Shown: positions 1-5,728, numbered from the stretch's first letter. The stretch is 5,728 nucleotides of DNA from Deltaproteobacteria bacterium (GCA_016234985.1 JACRNK010000054.1:1-5728), one strand, 5' to 3'. The notes: generated by a model not told the origin, from the sequence alone. Program-made: numbers and translations.

Positions 1-347
1 CCGCCCTTTACAAGCCGCTTGCAGATAACCTTATACGCGCCTTTTTTATCGCTTGCCGCAACTACCGCCTCACCTGCCTTTTCAGACAATAATCTGCAAT
101 CCGCCATATTTATATTTGCCCCTGCGTTCACAAGCGCGGCCTGCGCAACATCCGTAGGGCTGTTTCTCCAAGATTGGAATCCGTTATCGCTGGCTTTTTG
201 CAACCTCTGTTCCTCGGTCATGTCCACATTTAATTTGACAACTCTAACTTGCTTTTTATCCTGAGCCGGTTTCACATCTGCATTGTTTCCTTTTGAACAA
301 CCGGAAACAAAGGCAAGCACTATAAATAAAGTCAGTAAGTTTTTCAT
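1..347 (-). CDS. putative lipoprotein, 3' end beyond left edge
   Basis: I do not recognise the family. Reading leftwards from the ATG at 347, 115 codons are open to the window edge, so the C-terminus is missing. The N-terminus is a lipoprotein signal: Lys at residue 2, a hydrophobic stretch LLTLFIVLAFV, then the lipobox VSGC with Cys17 as the predicted lipidated residue. Ser follows the Cys, which in a Gram-negative cell would favour the outer membrane (inference). A Lys/Asn/Asp/Gln-rich linker covers about residues 18-45. A small alpha/beta-looking region follows, with SWRNSPTDVAQAALV, a single Cys near residue 84 and a GAYKVICKRL strand. A good ribosome site (AGGAGAT) lies just upstream of the ATG, which supports this start. 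The gene lies downstream of metG, separated by a fold-back repeat, so it may be transcribed separately. Function is unknown. Confidence 0.75.
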   Translation of the reverse strand, partial: MKNLLTLFIVLAFVSGCSKGNNADVKPAQDKKQVRVVKLNVDMTEEQRLQKASDNGFQSWRNSPTDVAQAALVNAGANINMADCRLLSEKAGEAVVAASDKKGAYKVICKRLVKG

Positions 348-363
348 GGCATCTCCTGTATTA

Positions 364-381
364 TCAAGGCTAAAGCCTTGA
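364..381 (-). other. short perfect stem-loop upstream of the lipoprotein gene
   Basis: TCAAGGC and GCCTTGA form a perfect 7-bp stem around a 4-nt loop, between the fold-back element and the ribosome site of the lipoprotein gene. It has no T-tract on either side, so I do not call it an intrinsic terminator. It could be a leader hairpin or a weak terminator for metG read-through. Confidence 0.4.
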
Positions 382-386
382 GATAT

Positions 387-659
387 TTATTAACGGTCTC
401 ATAATAGTATAAACATGGATGGAAAATCTCCATCTCAAGTTTGATATTTACAGGCCGCTCCTCTGGAGCTATTTTATGGTTTCTGCTTTTATATCTACAA
501 ACAGGCCGCCTCTACGAGGCTGCTATAGCTTGAGCCCCGTTAGGGGCGGTCTGTTTGTAGAAATGTTTGCAAAATATTATTTTAGCTCCAGAGGAGCGGC
601 CTGTAAATTTATCCATGTAAAGAAAGAATATGCTGTTACAATTATGAGACCGTTAATAA
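387..659. repeat. 273-bp fold-back (MITE/BIME-like) element
   Basis: The whole stretch is a nested inverted repeat. The outer arms (387-405 and 641-659) are a perfect 19-bp terminal inverted repeat, TTATTAACGGTCTCATAAT. Inside it, 413-420 pairs with 611-618, 446-471 pairs perfectly with 583-608 (26 bp), and 495-510 pairs with 545-560 (16 bp, with one G.T). Four REP-like modules follow the pattern ACAGRCCGC plus a small hairpin: 450-469 and 502-520 read on the plus strand, 534-554 and 585-604 on the minus strand. The hairpin cores are GCTCC/GGAGC (twice), GCCTC/GAGGC and GCCCC/GGGGC. No transposase or credible coding sequence is present. A plus-strand open frame at 419-679 is only a reading of the palindrome. 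A TA duplication around TTAACGG ends is possible but cannot be proven. It lies between metG and the lipoprotein gene and overlaps the metG stop codon. It could also end transcription or stabilise the metG mRNA 3' end. Confidence 0.85.
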
Positions 660-1453
660 GTTTCTATCTTTGGAAATAACATCTCTCCCTTGCAAACCTT
701 CATGCCGCTCATGTTCTGCCCCCACGTCGTTTCTTTGTCAAATATTATACCATCAAACCCCTTTTTAAGTCCAAGCTGCTGCCATATCTTTTCAGCGGTG
801 GATGGCATGAAGGGGTAGAGGTAAACAGCAATAATTCTCAAACCTTCGGCGAGGGTGTAAAGGACATTAGACAACTCTGCTTCTTTTTTTTCTTTGGCAA
901 GTGTCCACGGCGCACTTCTTTCCACATAGCCGTTCATTTTTCGTATGACAGCCCATACAAATTCCAAAGCGTAATGAAACTTGAGACCGTTTAGCAAAGC
1001 GTCAAAATCTTTGAGAAGGTCTTTAAAACCTACTTGAATATCTTTTTCCAATTCCGGCCTGTCTTGTGAGTTTATTGCAGATGGTATCTCCCCTCCCCTA
1101 TATCTTTCTATCATAGAAACGGTCCGGCTCAACAGATTCCCCACATTTGCCAAATCCCCGTTGATTCTTCCCTTCAATGCCTCAAGCGAAAAATCCCCGT
1201 CATTGCCGAACGGCACCTCTCTCATAAGAAAATACCTGAACTGGTCAACGCCGTATTTATCAATTATCTCATTCGGGTCAACCACATTTCCCAGAGACTT
1301 GCTCATCTTTTGGCCTTCCACTGTCCACCAGCCGTGGGCAAAGATATTTTTTGGCAAATCCATATCAAGGGCCATGAGCATGGTTGACCAGTAAACCGCG
1401 TGGGTGGTTAGAATGTCCTTGCCGATTAGGTGATGGTCTGTAGGCCACCAATT

Positions 1454-1531
1454 AAATCCCCCTGTGTCCCCCTTTTTCAAAGGGGGAATAAAAGGTTCCC
1501 CCCCTTTAATAAAGGGGGGGTTAGGGGGGTT
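1454..1531. repeat. palindromic C/G-run repeat inserted inside metG
   Basis: This is two hairpins back to back, flanked by further C and G runs. Hairpin 1 (1468-1486) pairs CCCCCTTT with AAAGGGGG around a 3-nt loop. Hairpin 2 (1498-1520) pairs seven C plus TTT with AAA plus seven G around AAT. The outer arms AAATCCCCC (1454-1462) and GGGGGGTT (1524-1531) pair approximately. It resembles the small dispersed palindromic repeats with AAAGGGGG motifs often met in uncultured bacterial genomes (from general recollection, not searched). Read through on the minus strand it encodes PLTPPLLKGG and PFIPPLKKGDTGG in two neighbouring frames; on the plus strand it is also open (KGGIKGSPPLIKGG). It sits where MetRS homologues carry a short variable loop between the DALLNYYSA and WPTDHHLIGKDIL blocks. 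Boundaries are approximate and no certain target duplication is visible. Confidence 0.85.
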
Positions 1532-1818
1532 ACAAGATATTTTGTTGCGGAATAATAGTTCAGCAACGCATCAAACCAAACATAGGTGGTGTAATTTTCA
1601 TCAAATGGAAGCGGTATTCCCCATGCGAGCCTGGCCTTTGGCCTTGATATGCAGAGGTCGCCAAGGGTTCTGTTCCTGAGAAATCCCAGTGCCTCGTTTC
1701 TTCTCATTTCAGGCAGGATGAAGCCGGGGTTTCTTTCTATGTGTTCAATGAGCCGGTTTTGATATTTTGACATGAGGAAGAAATAATTTTCCTCCTCAAT
1801 ATGCTCTATAGGCCGCCT

Positions 1819-1930
1819 GCAATCAGGACAGTTGCCATTTACCACATCTTTGTCTGTCCAGAATCTCTCGCACGGCAATCAGGACAGTTGCCATTTACCA
1901 CATCTTTGTCTGTCCAGAATCTCTCGCACG
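1819..1930. repeat. perfect 56-bp tandem duplication within metG
   Basis: Copy one (1819-1874) and copy two (1875-1930) are identical over all 56 bases; the match continues for only one further base, so there is almost no microhomology at the junction. The unit encodes the CERFWTDKDVVNGNCPDC segment of the MetRS zinc knuckle. Since 56 is not a multiple of 3, reading the second copy shifts frame and stops at 1839 after RDSGQTKMW. Removing one copy restores CPDCRRPIEHIEEE in one frame. It is either a recent mutation or an unmerged assembly overlap. Confidence 0.95.
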
Positions 1931-2330
1931 GTGTGCAATACATCCCTGAATACGACCGCTTTTCTATCTCGCCTTTATTCCGCAATTTCTGAAGCGTTTC
2001 TCTTACGATTTTTTTATGCCCATCATCCGTTGTTCTGATAAACCCGTCATGGGTTATGTTCAGAACCTTCCAGAGATTCTTGAAATTCTCCACCATCAGG
2101 TCTGCATGTTCTTGAGGGGTTCTGTTTTTCTCCTTTGCAGCCTTCTCCACCTTCTGTCCATGCTCATCCGTGCCGGTCAGAAAAAAAACATCATACCCCT
2201 TGAGCCGTTTATACCGCGCAAGACAATCCGCCGCAACCGTTGTGTAGGCATGGCCTATGTGCGGCACGTCATTGACATAATAGATTGGCGTTGTTATGTA
2301 AAATGTTTTTTTATTTTGCGGCATCTGGAG

Positions 2331-3053
2331 TTACGCACCCGGTAAAGAGGATGGTTGACTTTGCGAAGGATTGTTGGAATGGCAGCAATTGGAAGCCGGA
2401 TTAGCGGTATCCCCGGCGCTCTGGCCTGCCTCGTATGAAAGGCAGCACATAAGCCTGCCGCATACGCCTGACAACTTTGCTGGGTTGAGAGATAGGTTCT
2501 GTTCTTTTGCCATCTTAACGCTCACCGGTTCAAAATTAACCATATGAGCGGAGCAGCAGAGCATTCTGCCGCAAGGGCCGATTCCTCCCAGCATCTTTGC
2601 CTCATCCCTTACACCTATCTGTTTCATCTCTATGCGCGTGTGAAGCTCATTGGCCATGTCCTTGACAAGCTCTCTGAAATCCACCCTGTTTTCGGAAATA
2701 AAAGAAAATATGACCTTGCTGGAATCAAAAAGATACTCCACATTTATAAGTTTCATGGCAAGGCTGTATTTGTCTATCTCACGCTTGCAGATAGAAGCCG
2801 CCTCAGCTTCCTTTTCTTTGTTGAATTCAAGCCGCTCCATATCGCTTTCCACAGCCTTTCGTATCACTTTTTTTAACGGGTGAACAAGGCTTGATGCGTT
2901 TCTTTCAATAGGGCCGCGCGCAACCTTGCCCATAGCCATGCCCTTCTCTGTTTCAACAATAACCTGGTCAGATGGCTTGAGCTCTATGTTGTTTACATCA
3001 AAGTCGTATATCTTGCATGCCTTTTTAAATCTAACGCCGACTACTGTTGGCAT
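2331..3053 (-). CDS. ricT: PSP1-domain protein, RicT/YaaT homologue
   Basis: A 240-residue cytoplasmic protein. In B. subtilis RicT (YaaT) works with RicA and RicF in an iron-sulfur complex that guides RNase Y-dependent mRNA processing; the role outside Firmicutes is less certain. Residues about 1-60 form the barrel-like N-terminal part (VGVRFKKACKIYDFDV), and the PSP1 C-terminal domain spans about 60-208. Two conserved cysteine clusters are intact: GPCGRMLCC (Cys161, 166, 167) and CGRLMCC (Cys198, 203, 204). After CCLSYE (residue 208) the protein switches to a Ser/Pro/Asn/Gln-rich 32-residue tail with an extra Cys pair (223-224). The family usually continues there with a further conserved segment, so this tail is odd; no other frame restores it. 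The ATG has an excellent ribosome site (GGAGGT) at good spacing. It lies between holB and metG, as in the conserved cluster. Recognition as RicT/PSP1 is strong; functional equivalence is inference. Confidence 0.9.
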   Translation of the reverse strand: MPTVVGVRFKKACKIYDFDVNNIELKPSDQVIVETEKGMAMGKVARGPIERNASSLVHPLKKVIRKAVESDMERLEFNKEKEAEAASICKREIDKYSLAMKLINVEYLFDSSKVIFSFISENRVDFRELVKDMANELHTRIEMKQIGVRDEAKMLGGIGPCGRMLCCSAHMVNFEPVSVKMAKEQNLSLNPAKLSGVCGRLMCCLSYEAGQSAGDTANPASNCCHSNNPSQSQPSSLPGA

Positions 3054-3068
3054 TGGTAGAACCTCCGT

Positions 3069-3091
3069 TCCCGTTTAAATACATAACGGGA
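3069..3091 (-). other. stem-loop between holB and ricT
   Basis: TCCCGTT (3069-3075) and AACGGGA (3085-3091) form a perfect 7-bp stem with a 9-nt loop. It begins a few bases after the holB stop and ends about two bases before the ricT ribosome site. It has no T-tract, so it is more likely an intercistronic RNA hairpin affecting stability or ricT translation than a terminator. Confidence 0.4.
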
Positions 3092-3097
3092 CAAGTG

Positions 3098-4108
3098 TTA
3101 TTGAGCAAGCTGCATCAACAAATTCTCAACAGTCAACTGCTTGTTTGCGTATCGCGGCGGCATAATATCAGCCTGAGCGTCAAGTATCGCTTTGAAGCCG
3201 GATGTAATTTTTGAAAATGTTTGCCCTTGTGTATGCTTTTTTAAAACAGGCAGGAGGTCGGAGTTTACAACCATATCATCCCTGCCCTCTTTTATTACGG
3301 CAATATCCCTATACCACATCTTTAAAAACTCCAGAGATTCCACAGGCCTCTCGCCTTTTGATATTTCTTCCGCCGCATTAAAAAGCCCTTCCATATCCGT
3401 CAAAGAAAGCCGCGGCAGCATTTCTACAATCCTTTTCCTTTGTTCAAGCATTGATTCTATATCCCAGCCCAGCGCCTTTCCCACGCTCCCTCCGCTTAAA
3501 GAGCACAGAAGCGCGGCAACATCATCAGTTACAGCCAATCGTTCTTTAATTATCCCGACCATAATATTTCGCGGCAATGGCCTGAAATTGATTCTCTGGC
3601 AGCGGGAGACTATGGTCGGCAAAAGGGCTGCGCCGTCGCTGACAATCAATATTATAACGGAATCCGGCGGCGGTTCTTCAAGCGTCTTGAGAAAGGCATT
3701 CTGAGCCTCCTTGTTCATCTTTTCTGCGCCATCCACTATGCATATCTTCTTGCCGCCCCTGGCAGCCCTGTAAGACAGCCTTTGCTGCGCATCTCTTACG
3801 GCGTCTATTTTTATTATGCCGGTTTCGTGGTCTACATCTCCGCCTTTGGATTCCGGCTCTCTCGGCTCAATCATAAAAACATCGCTATATGAGGAGTTAT
3901 CTATATCCCTGCAATTTTGGCAATCCCCGCAAAAATCATCTGCGGAAGCGGAACAGTTGAGAGACTTCGCAAGGGAAATGGCGGCAAACCGCTTTCCTAC
4001 GCCTTCCGGCCCGGCAAATAAAAAAGAGTGGGCAACCTTGTTATTCAAAAGCGCCTTTTTCAGGATGGTTATTTCTCTATCGTGGCCTATGATGTCTTTG
4101 AAAGGCAT
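3098..4108 (-). CDS. holB: DNA polymerase III delta' subunit
   Basis: A 336-residue AAA+ subunit of the clamp loader, which opens the beta sliding clamp and places it on primed DNA. Length is typical of the family. Order seen: FKDIIGHDREI at the N-terminus, a degenerate P-loop GPEGVGKR (33-40) where Arg replaces the usual Ser/Thr, as expected for a non-ATPase delta' subunit, a zinc module with Cys52, Cys60, Cys63 and Cys66, then CIVDGAEKMNKEAQNAFLKTLEEPP covering the Walker B and sensor region, and the clamp-loader SRC motif in IVSRCQRI. The C-terminal third is the helical collar domain. The ATG at 4108 gives the canonical MPFKDIIGH start; an in-frame stop lies a few codons upstream. No Shine-Dalgarno is visible, because the AT-rich repeat occupies the leader. 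Distinguishing it from DnaX: no tau-type extension and no intact P-loop. Confidence 0.95.
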   Translation of the reverse strand: MPFKDIIGHDREITILKKALLNNKVAHSFLFAGPEGVGKRFAAISLAKSLNCSASADDFCGDCQNCRDIDNSSYSDVFMIEPREPESKGGDVDHETGIIKIDAVRDAQQRLSYRAARGGKKICIVDGAEKMNKEAQNAFLKTLEEPPPDSVIILIVSDGAALLPTIVSRCQRINFRPLPRNIMVGIIKERLAVTDDVAALLCSLSGGSVGKALGWDIESMLEQRKRIVEMLPRLSLTDMEGLFNAAEEISKGERPVESLEFLKMWYRDIAVIKEGRDDMVVNSDLLPVLKKHTQGQTFSKITSGFKAILDAQADIMPPRYANKQLTVENLLMQLAQ

Positions 4109-4119
4109 AGTTATAAATG

Positions 4120-4209
4120 CAATTACGAATTAAAAATTATGAGTTTAAAAAATCCCTAATTCGCAATTCGTAATTTGTCTTTCTAATTCATAATTCCTAA
4201 TTCATAATT
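4120..4209. repeat. AT-rich inverted and direct repeat spacer
   Basis: The tmk-holB gap and the last tmk codons are built from variants of AATTCATAATT and AATTCGTAATT. AATTACGAATT (4121-4131) pairs perfectly with AATTCGTAATT (4165-4175). CTAATTCATAATT occurs twice in tandem (4183-4195 and 4197-4209) at a 14-bp step, and AATTATGA (4135-4142) is the complement of its TCATAATT part. The right end supplies the tmk stop TAG (4197-4199) and final Ile-Met-Asn codons. No gene is seen here. It looks like a dispersed non-coding repeat relic. Confidence 0.7.
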
Positions 4210-4835
4210 GTTTCAATTATACCACATATCTCTTTATGAATAACAGGAATATCTCTGTCTCCATTGATAATCTTGATTCTGTCAGCCTCTTGTTTAGCCA
4301 GCCTGACATAACCATCCCGTATTTTTTTATGAAATTCTATATTCTCTCTTTCAAAGCGGTCTTCTTTGTTGCCGCCAGGACGCGTATCAATCCTGGCCAA
4401 TGCGCGTTTCAATCCGATTTCAGGCGGGCAATCTATAATGAATGTGACAGCCGGCGATATTCCTTCGGTCACCCACTTGTTAAGGCTGGTAACGGCTTCA
4501 AGACTCAAACCCCTGACATAACCCTGGTAAACAACGGTGGAATCCGCAAACCTGTCGCATAAAACAATTTTCTTGTCAAGAAGCGCGGGCTTTATAACCT
4601 CATTAACTAATTGCGCCCTGCAAACCGCATAAAGCAAAAGCTCCGACCAGTGGGTTATGGTCTGGCCTTCTATGTTTAAGAGCATGGCCCTTATCTTCTC
4701 GCCAAGTTCCGTTCCGCCAGGCTCTCTTGTGGAAACAACCTGAAAGCCTTTCCATTCCAGATGCTCCTTAAGCATCTCCATCTGCGTTGTCTTCCCGCTC
4801 CCCTCAACCCCTTCAAATGTGATAAAAAGGCTCAC
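4197..4835 (-). CDS. tmk: thymidylate kinase (dTMP kinase)
   Basis: A 212-residue cytoplasmic enzyme that phosphorylates dTMP to dTDP with ATP, an essential step of dTTP supply. Motifs in order: P-loop FEGVEGSGKTT (7-17), the REPGGTELGE segment (37-46) that contacts dTMP, DRFADSTVVYQG (94-105), the family DR(Y/F)xxS signature, and a LID region with several arginines (about 144-163, ARIDTRPGGNKEDRFERE). The basic LID and lack of a P-loop arginine fit the E. coli-type class. Length matches the family. The start is GTG at 4835, chosen because the protein begins exactly at SLFITFEG and a near-perfect ribosome site precedes it. It follows the CCG-domain gene by 17 bp and precedes holB, so dTTP synthesis and clamp loading are probably co-transcribed. 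The last three residues come from an AT-rich repeat and may be non-native. Confidence 0.97.
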   Translation of the reverse strand: MSLFITFEGVEGSGKTTQMEMLKEHLEWKGFQVVSTREPGGTELGEKIRAMLLNIEGQTITHWSELLLYAVCRAQLVNEVIKPALLDKKIVLCDRFADSTVVYQGYVRGLSLEAVTSLNKWVTEGISPAVTFIIDCPPEIGLKRALARIDTRPGGNKEDRFERENIEFHKKIRDGYVRLAKQEADRIKIINGDRDIPVIHKEICGIIETIMN

Positions 4836-4840
4836 GATAA

Positions 4841-4848
4841 CCCTCCTT
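4841..4848 (-). promoter_or_regulatory. ribosome binding site setting the tmk GTG start
   Basis: AAGGAGGG on the minus strand lies five bases upstream of the GTG at 4835. It is close to the full anti-16S complement and justifies the GTG start over any internal ATG. Confidence 0.85.
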
Positions 4849-4852
4849 AACT

Positions 4853-5728
4853 TTACACTGCCGGATTTAAAATATCCCTTGCCGATACAAGATGCCGAGA
4901 CAGCTCCAACTCCTCTGCTGTCATGCCAAGCGCAAGACCAACTAATTGGGCAAGGTGAAAAACAGGCATATTTATTTTCTGGCCTGTTTTTTTCTCTGCC
5001 ATGCCCTGATAATTATCCAAATTTATATGGCAAAACGGACACGGCGTCACCATACAGCTCCCGCCCTCGCCTTTGGCGTCCAAAAGCCTCTTTCCCGTCA
5101 TCTCAACAGCAGTATCCTCTGTTACCAAATCAACCTGAAATCCGCAGCACTTGGTCTTCCCGTCATATTTCACAGGCTCTGCTCCAATTGCTGCAATCAC
5201 CGCATCCAGCGATTGCGGGTTTTCAGGGTCGTCAAAACCGAGCGCATCAGACGGCCTCAAGGAATGACATCCATAAAATGGGGCTATCTTCATGTTTTTT
5301 AAAGGCCGTGTTGTTTTCCTTTTCAAATTCTCCAGACCATAATCTTCGGCCAAAACCCAGAGCAATTGTTTTATTTTTATGGTTCCATTGTATCGCAAAC
5401 CCGCTGCTGCCAATACCTCATTCGTTTTTTCTAAAAGACCGGGGTCGTTTTTTAAATCCCTGTTTGCCGTTGACATGACCATAAGGCATGTGGAGCATAT
5501 GGTCATTATATCCATGCCCATCTCCTCTGCCTGCGCAAAAATTCGCGCATTCAGGGCAAGATAAAGCTCATAATCATAGTCCGTCAAAAGACCTGCGCCG
5601 CAGCAGTTTGCCTTGGGCATATCATAAAGTTCTATTCCAAGAGCCTTGGCAATTTTTCTGGTGCTTGAACTCGCCTCTTTTGTTATTGCCTGAGATGCGC
5701 AGCCGGGATAATAGGCGTATTTTAAGGT
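4853..5728 (-). CDS. HdrB/SdhE-like CCG-domain iron-sulfur protein, N-terminus beyond right edge
   Basis: The frame is open to the right edge; the visible 291 residues probably lack only a few N-terminal residues, since HdrB-family proteins begin close to the YAYYPGC motif seen here. An internal ATG at 5620 would delete the first cysteine motif and is not the real start. Two complete CCG (DUF224) domains are present. Domain 1 has Cys10, Cys42-Cys43 and Cys78/Cys81 (C-x31-CC-x34-C-x2-C). Domain 2 has YGCHSL, KCCGFQ and TPCPFC (C-x39-CC-x34-C-x2-C). In HdrB these cysteines bind noncubane [4Fe-4S] clusters that act on disulfides such as CoM-S-S-CoB; bacterial relatives serve in Hdr-like electron-transfer complexes and SdhE-type quinone or fumarate reductases. 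There is no ferredoxin domain in the visible part, arguing against GlcF. No transmembrane segment is seen. The partner subunits would lie to the right. The exact substrate cannot be told, so I give no symbol. Confidence 0.9.
   Translation of the reverse strand, partial: TLKYAYYPGCASQAITKEASSSTRKIAKALGIELYDMPKANCCGAGLLTDYDYELYLALNARIFAQAEEMGMDIMTICSTCLMVMSTANRDLKNDPGLLEKTNEVLAAAGLRYNGTIKIKQLLWVLAEDYGLENLKRKTTRPLKNMKIAPFYGCHSLRPSDALGFDDPENPQSLDAVIAAIGAEPVKYDGKTKCCGFQVDLVTEDTAVEMTGKRLLDAKGEGGSCMVTPCPFCHINLDNYQGMAEKKTGQKINMPVFHLAQLVGLALGMTAEELELSRHLVSARDILNPAV

Larger units (their letters stand above)
653..2324 (-). pseudogene. metG: methionyl-tRNA synthetase, split into three frames
   Basis: Class I synthetase that charges tRNA-Met with methionine in the cytoplasm. 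Three pieces in three frames make one full-length core. Piece 1 starts at the ATG at 2324 and holds the signature HIGH (residues 22-25, bases 2250-2261) and TGTDEHGQK. Piece 2 ends at 1477 and carries CERFWTDK...CPDC (zinc knuckle with upstream CTPC) and YVWFDALLNYYSATKYL. Piece 3 starts within the repeat near 1480 and carries WWPTDHHLIGKDIL, HAVYW, KMSKS (1295-1309) and the anticodon-binding helical domain, ending LFPKIETY. Joined without repeats this is about 512 residues, the usual size for MetRS lacking the C-terminal tRNA-binding (EMAP-like) domain. Break 1 is the 56-bp tandem duplication at 1819-1930; break 2 is the palindromic element at about 1454-1531. No catalytic motif is lost. The start follows the ricT stop by 6 bp and has no clear ribosome site, suggesting translational coupling. 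Identity is near certain. Whether it is truly broken, mis-assembled or frameshift-decoded is open. Confidence 0.9.

Noticed and set aside
364..381. Rho-independent terminator
   Set aside because: The stem is perfect, but neither side has a T-tract.
405..445. Sigma70-type promoter for the lipoprotein gene (TTGAGA and TATACT on the minus strand)
   Set aside because: The spacing between the two boxes is about 21 bp, too long for a convincing promoter.
387..659. CRISPR-like array of palindromic repeats
   Set aside because: The modules are nested inverted repeats without regular direct spacing or unique spacers of constant length, and there are no cas genes.
419..679. Plus-strand open frame of 86 codons over the fold-back element
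   Set aside because: It is a translation of the palindrome itself plus the antisense of the metG end; it has no family resemblance and no proper ribosome site.
1464..1679. Plus-strand open frame with KGG and SPPLIKGG peptides
   Set aside because: The repeat is open on both strands because of its C/G runs; the remainder is antisense to metG.
2331..2430. Frameshift explaining the odd RicT tail
   Set aside because: The alternative frames were read by eye and neither resembles the usual RicT C-terminal segment.
4819..5478. Plus-strand open frame of 219 codons opposite the HdrB-like gene
   Set aside because: The minus strand carries clear family motifs over the same bases; this is an antisense shadow.

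Overview
The window reads almost entirely on the minus strand and looks like a housekeeping block from an uncultured, probably anaerobic, Gram-negative-type bacterium. This rests on a lipoprotein with a Ser at +2 of its lipobox, an HdrB-like CCG-domain protein, strong Shine-Dalgarno sites and several small palindromic repeats. A Desulfobacterota or Nitrospirota-like lineage would fit, but the sequence alone does not settle the taxon.

Layout in the direction of transcription (right to left): (1) an HdrB/SdhE-like iron-sulfur protein with two CCG domains, missing only its extreme N-terminus at the right edge; (2) tmk, thymidylate kinase, with a GTG start; (3) an AT-rich repeat spacer; (4) holB, the DNA polymerase III delta' subunit; (5) a PSP1-domain RicT/YaaT homologue with an unusual C-terminal tail; (6) metG, methionyl-tRNA synthetase, split over three reading frames; (7) a 273-bp fold-back element with perfect 19-bp terminal inverted repeats; (8) a lipoprotein gene that leaves the window at the left edge. 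The order tmk-holB-ricT-metG resembles the tmk...holB-yaaT...metS cluster of Bacillus subtilis. The short gaps (17, 88, 44 and 6 bp) are compatible with one operon.

The striking part is the repeats. metG is interrupted twice. A perfect 56-bp tandem duplication sits in the zinc-knuckle region, and a palindromic C/G-run element of about 78 bp sits between the 'DALLNYYSATKYL' and 'FNWWPTDHHLIGKDIL' segments. Together they place an otherwise complete core of about 512 residues in three frames. Collapsing the duplication repairs the first break. A single -1 shift on a G7 run inside the element would repair the second. Because metG is normally essential, this is either real decay with another copy elsewhere, an assembly or sequencing artefact, or (speculatively) a decoded frameshift. 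The fold-back element ends exactly over the metG stop codon and carries four REP-like hairpin modules in nested inverted order. A different AT-rich repeat overlaps the tmk stop and occupies the holB leader. The window therefore records at least three unrelated small repeat families in one short operon. I do not see a complete new multi-gene system here.
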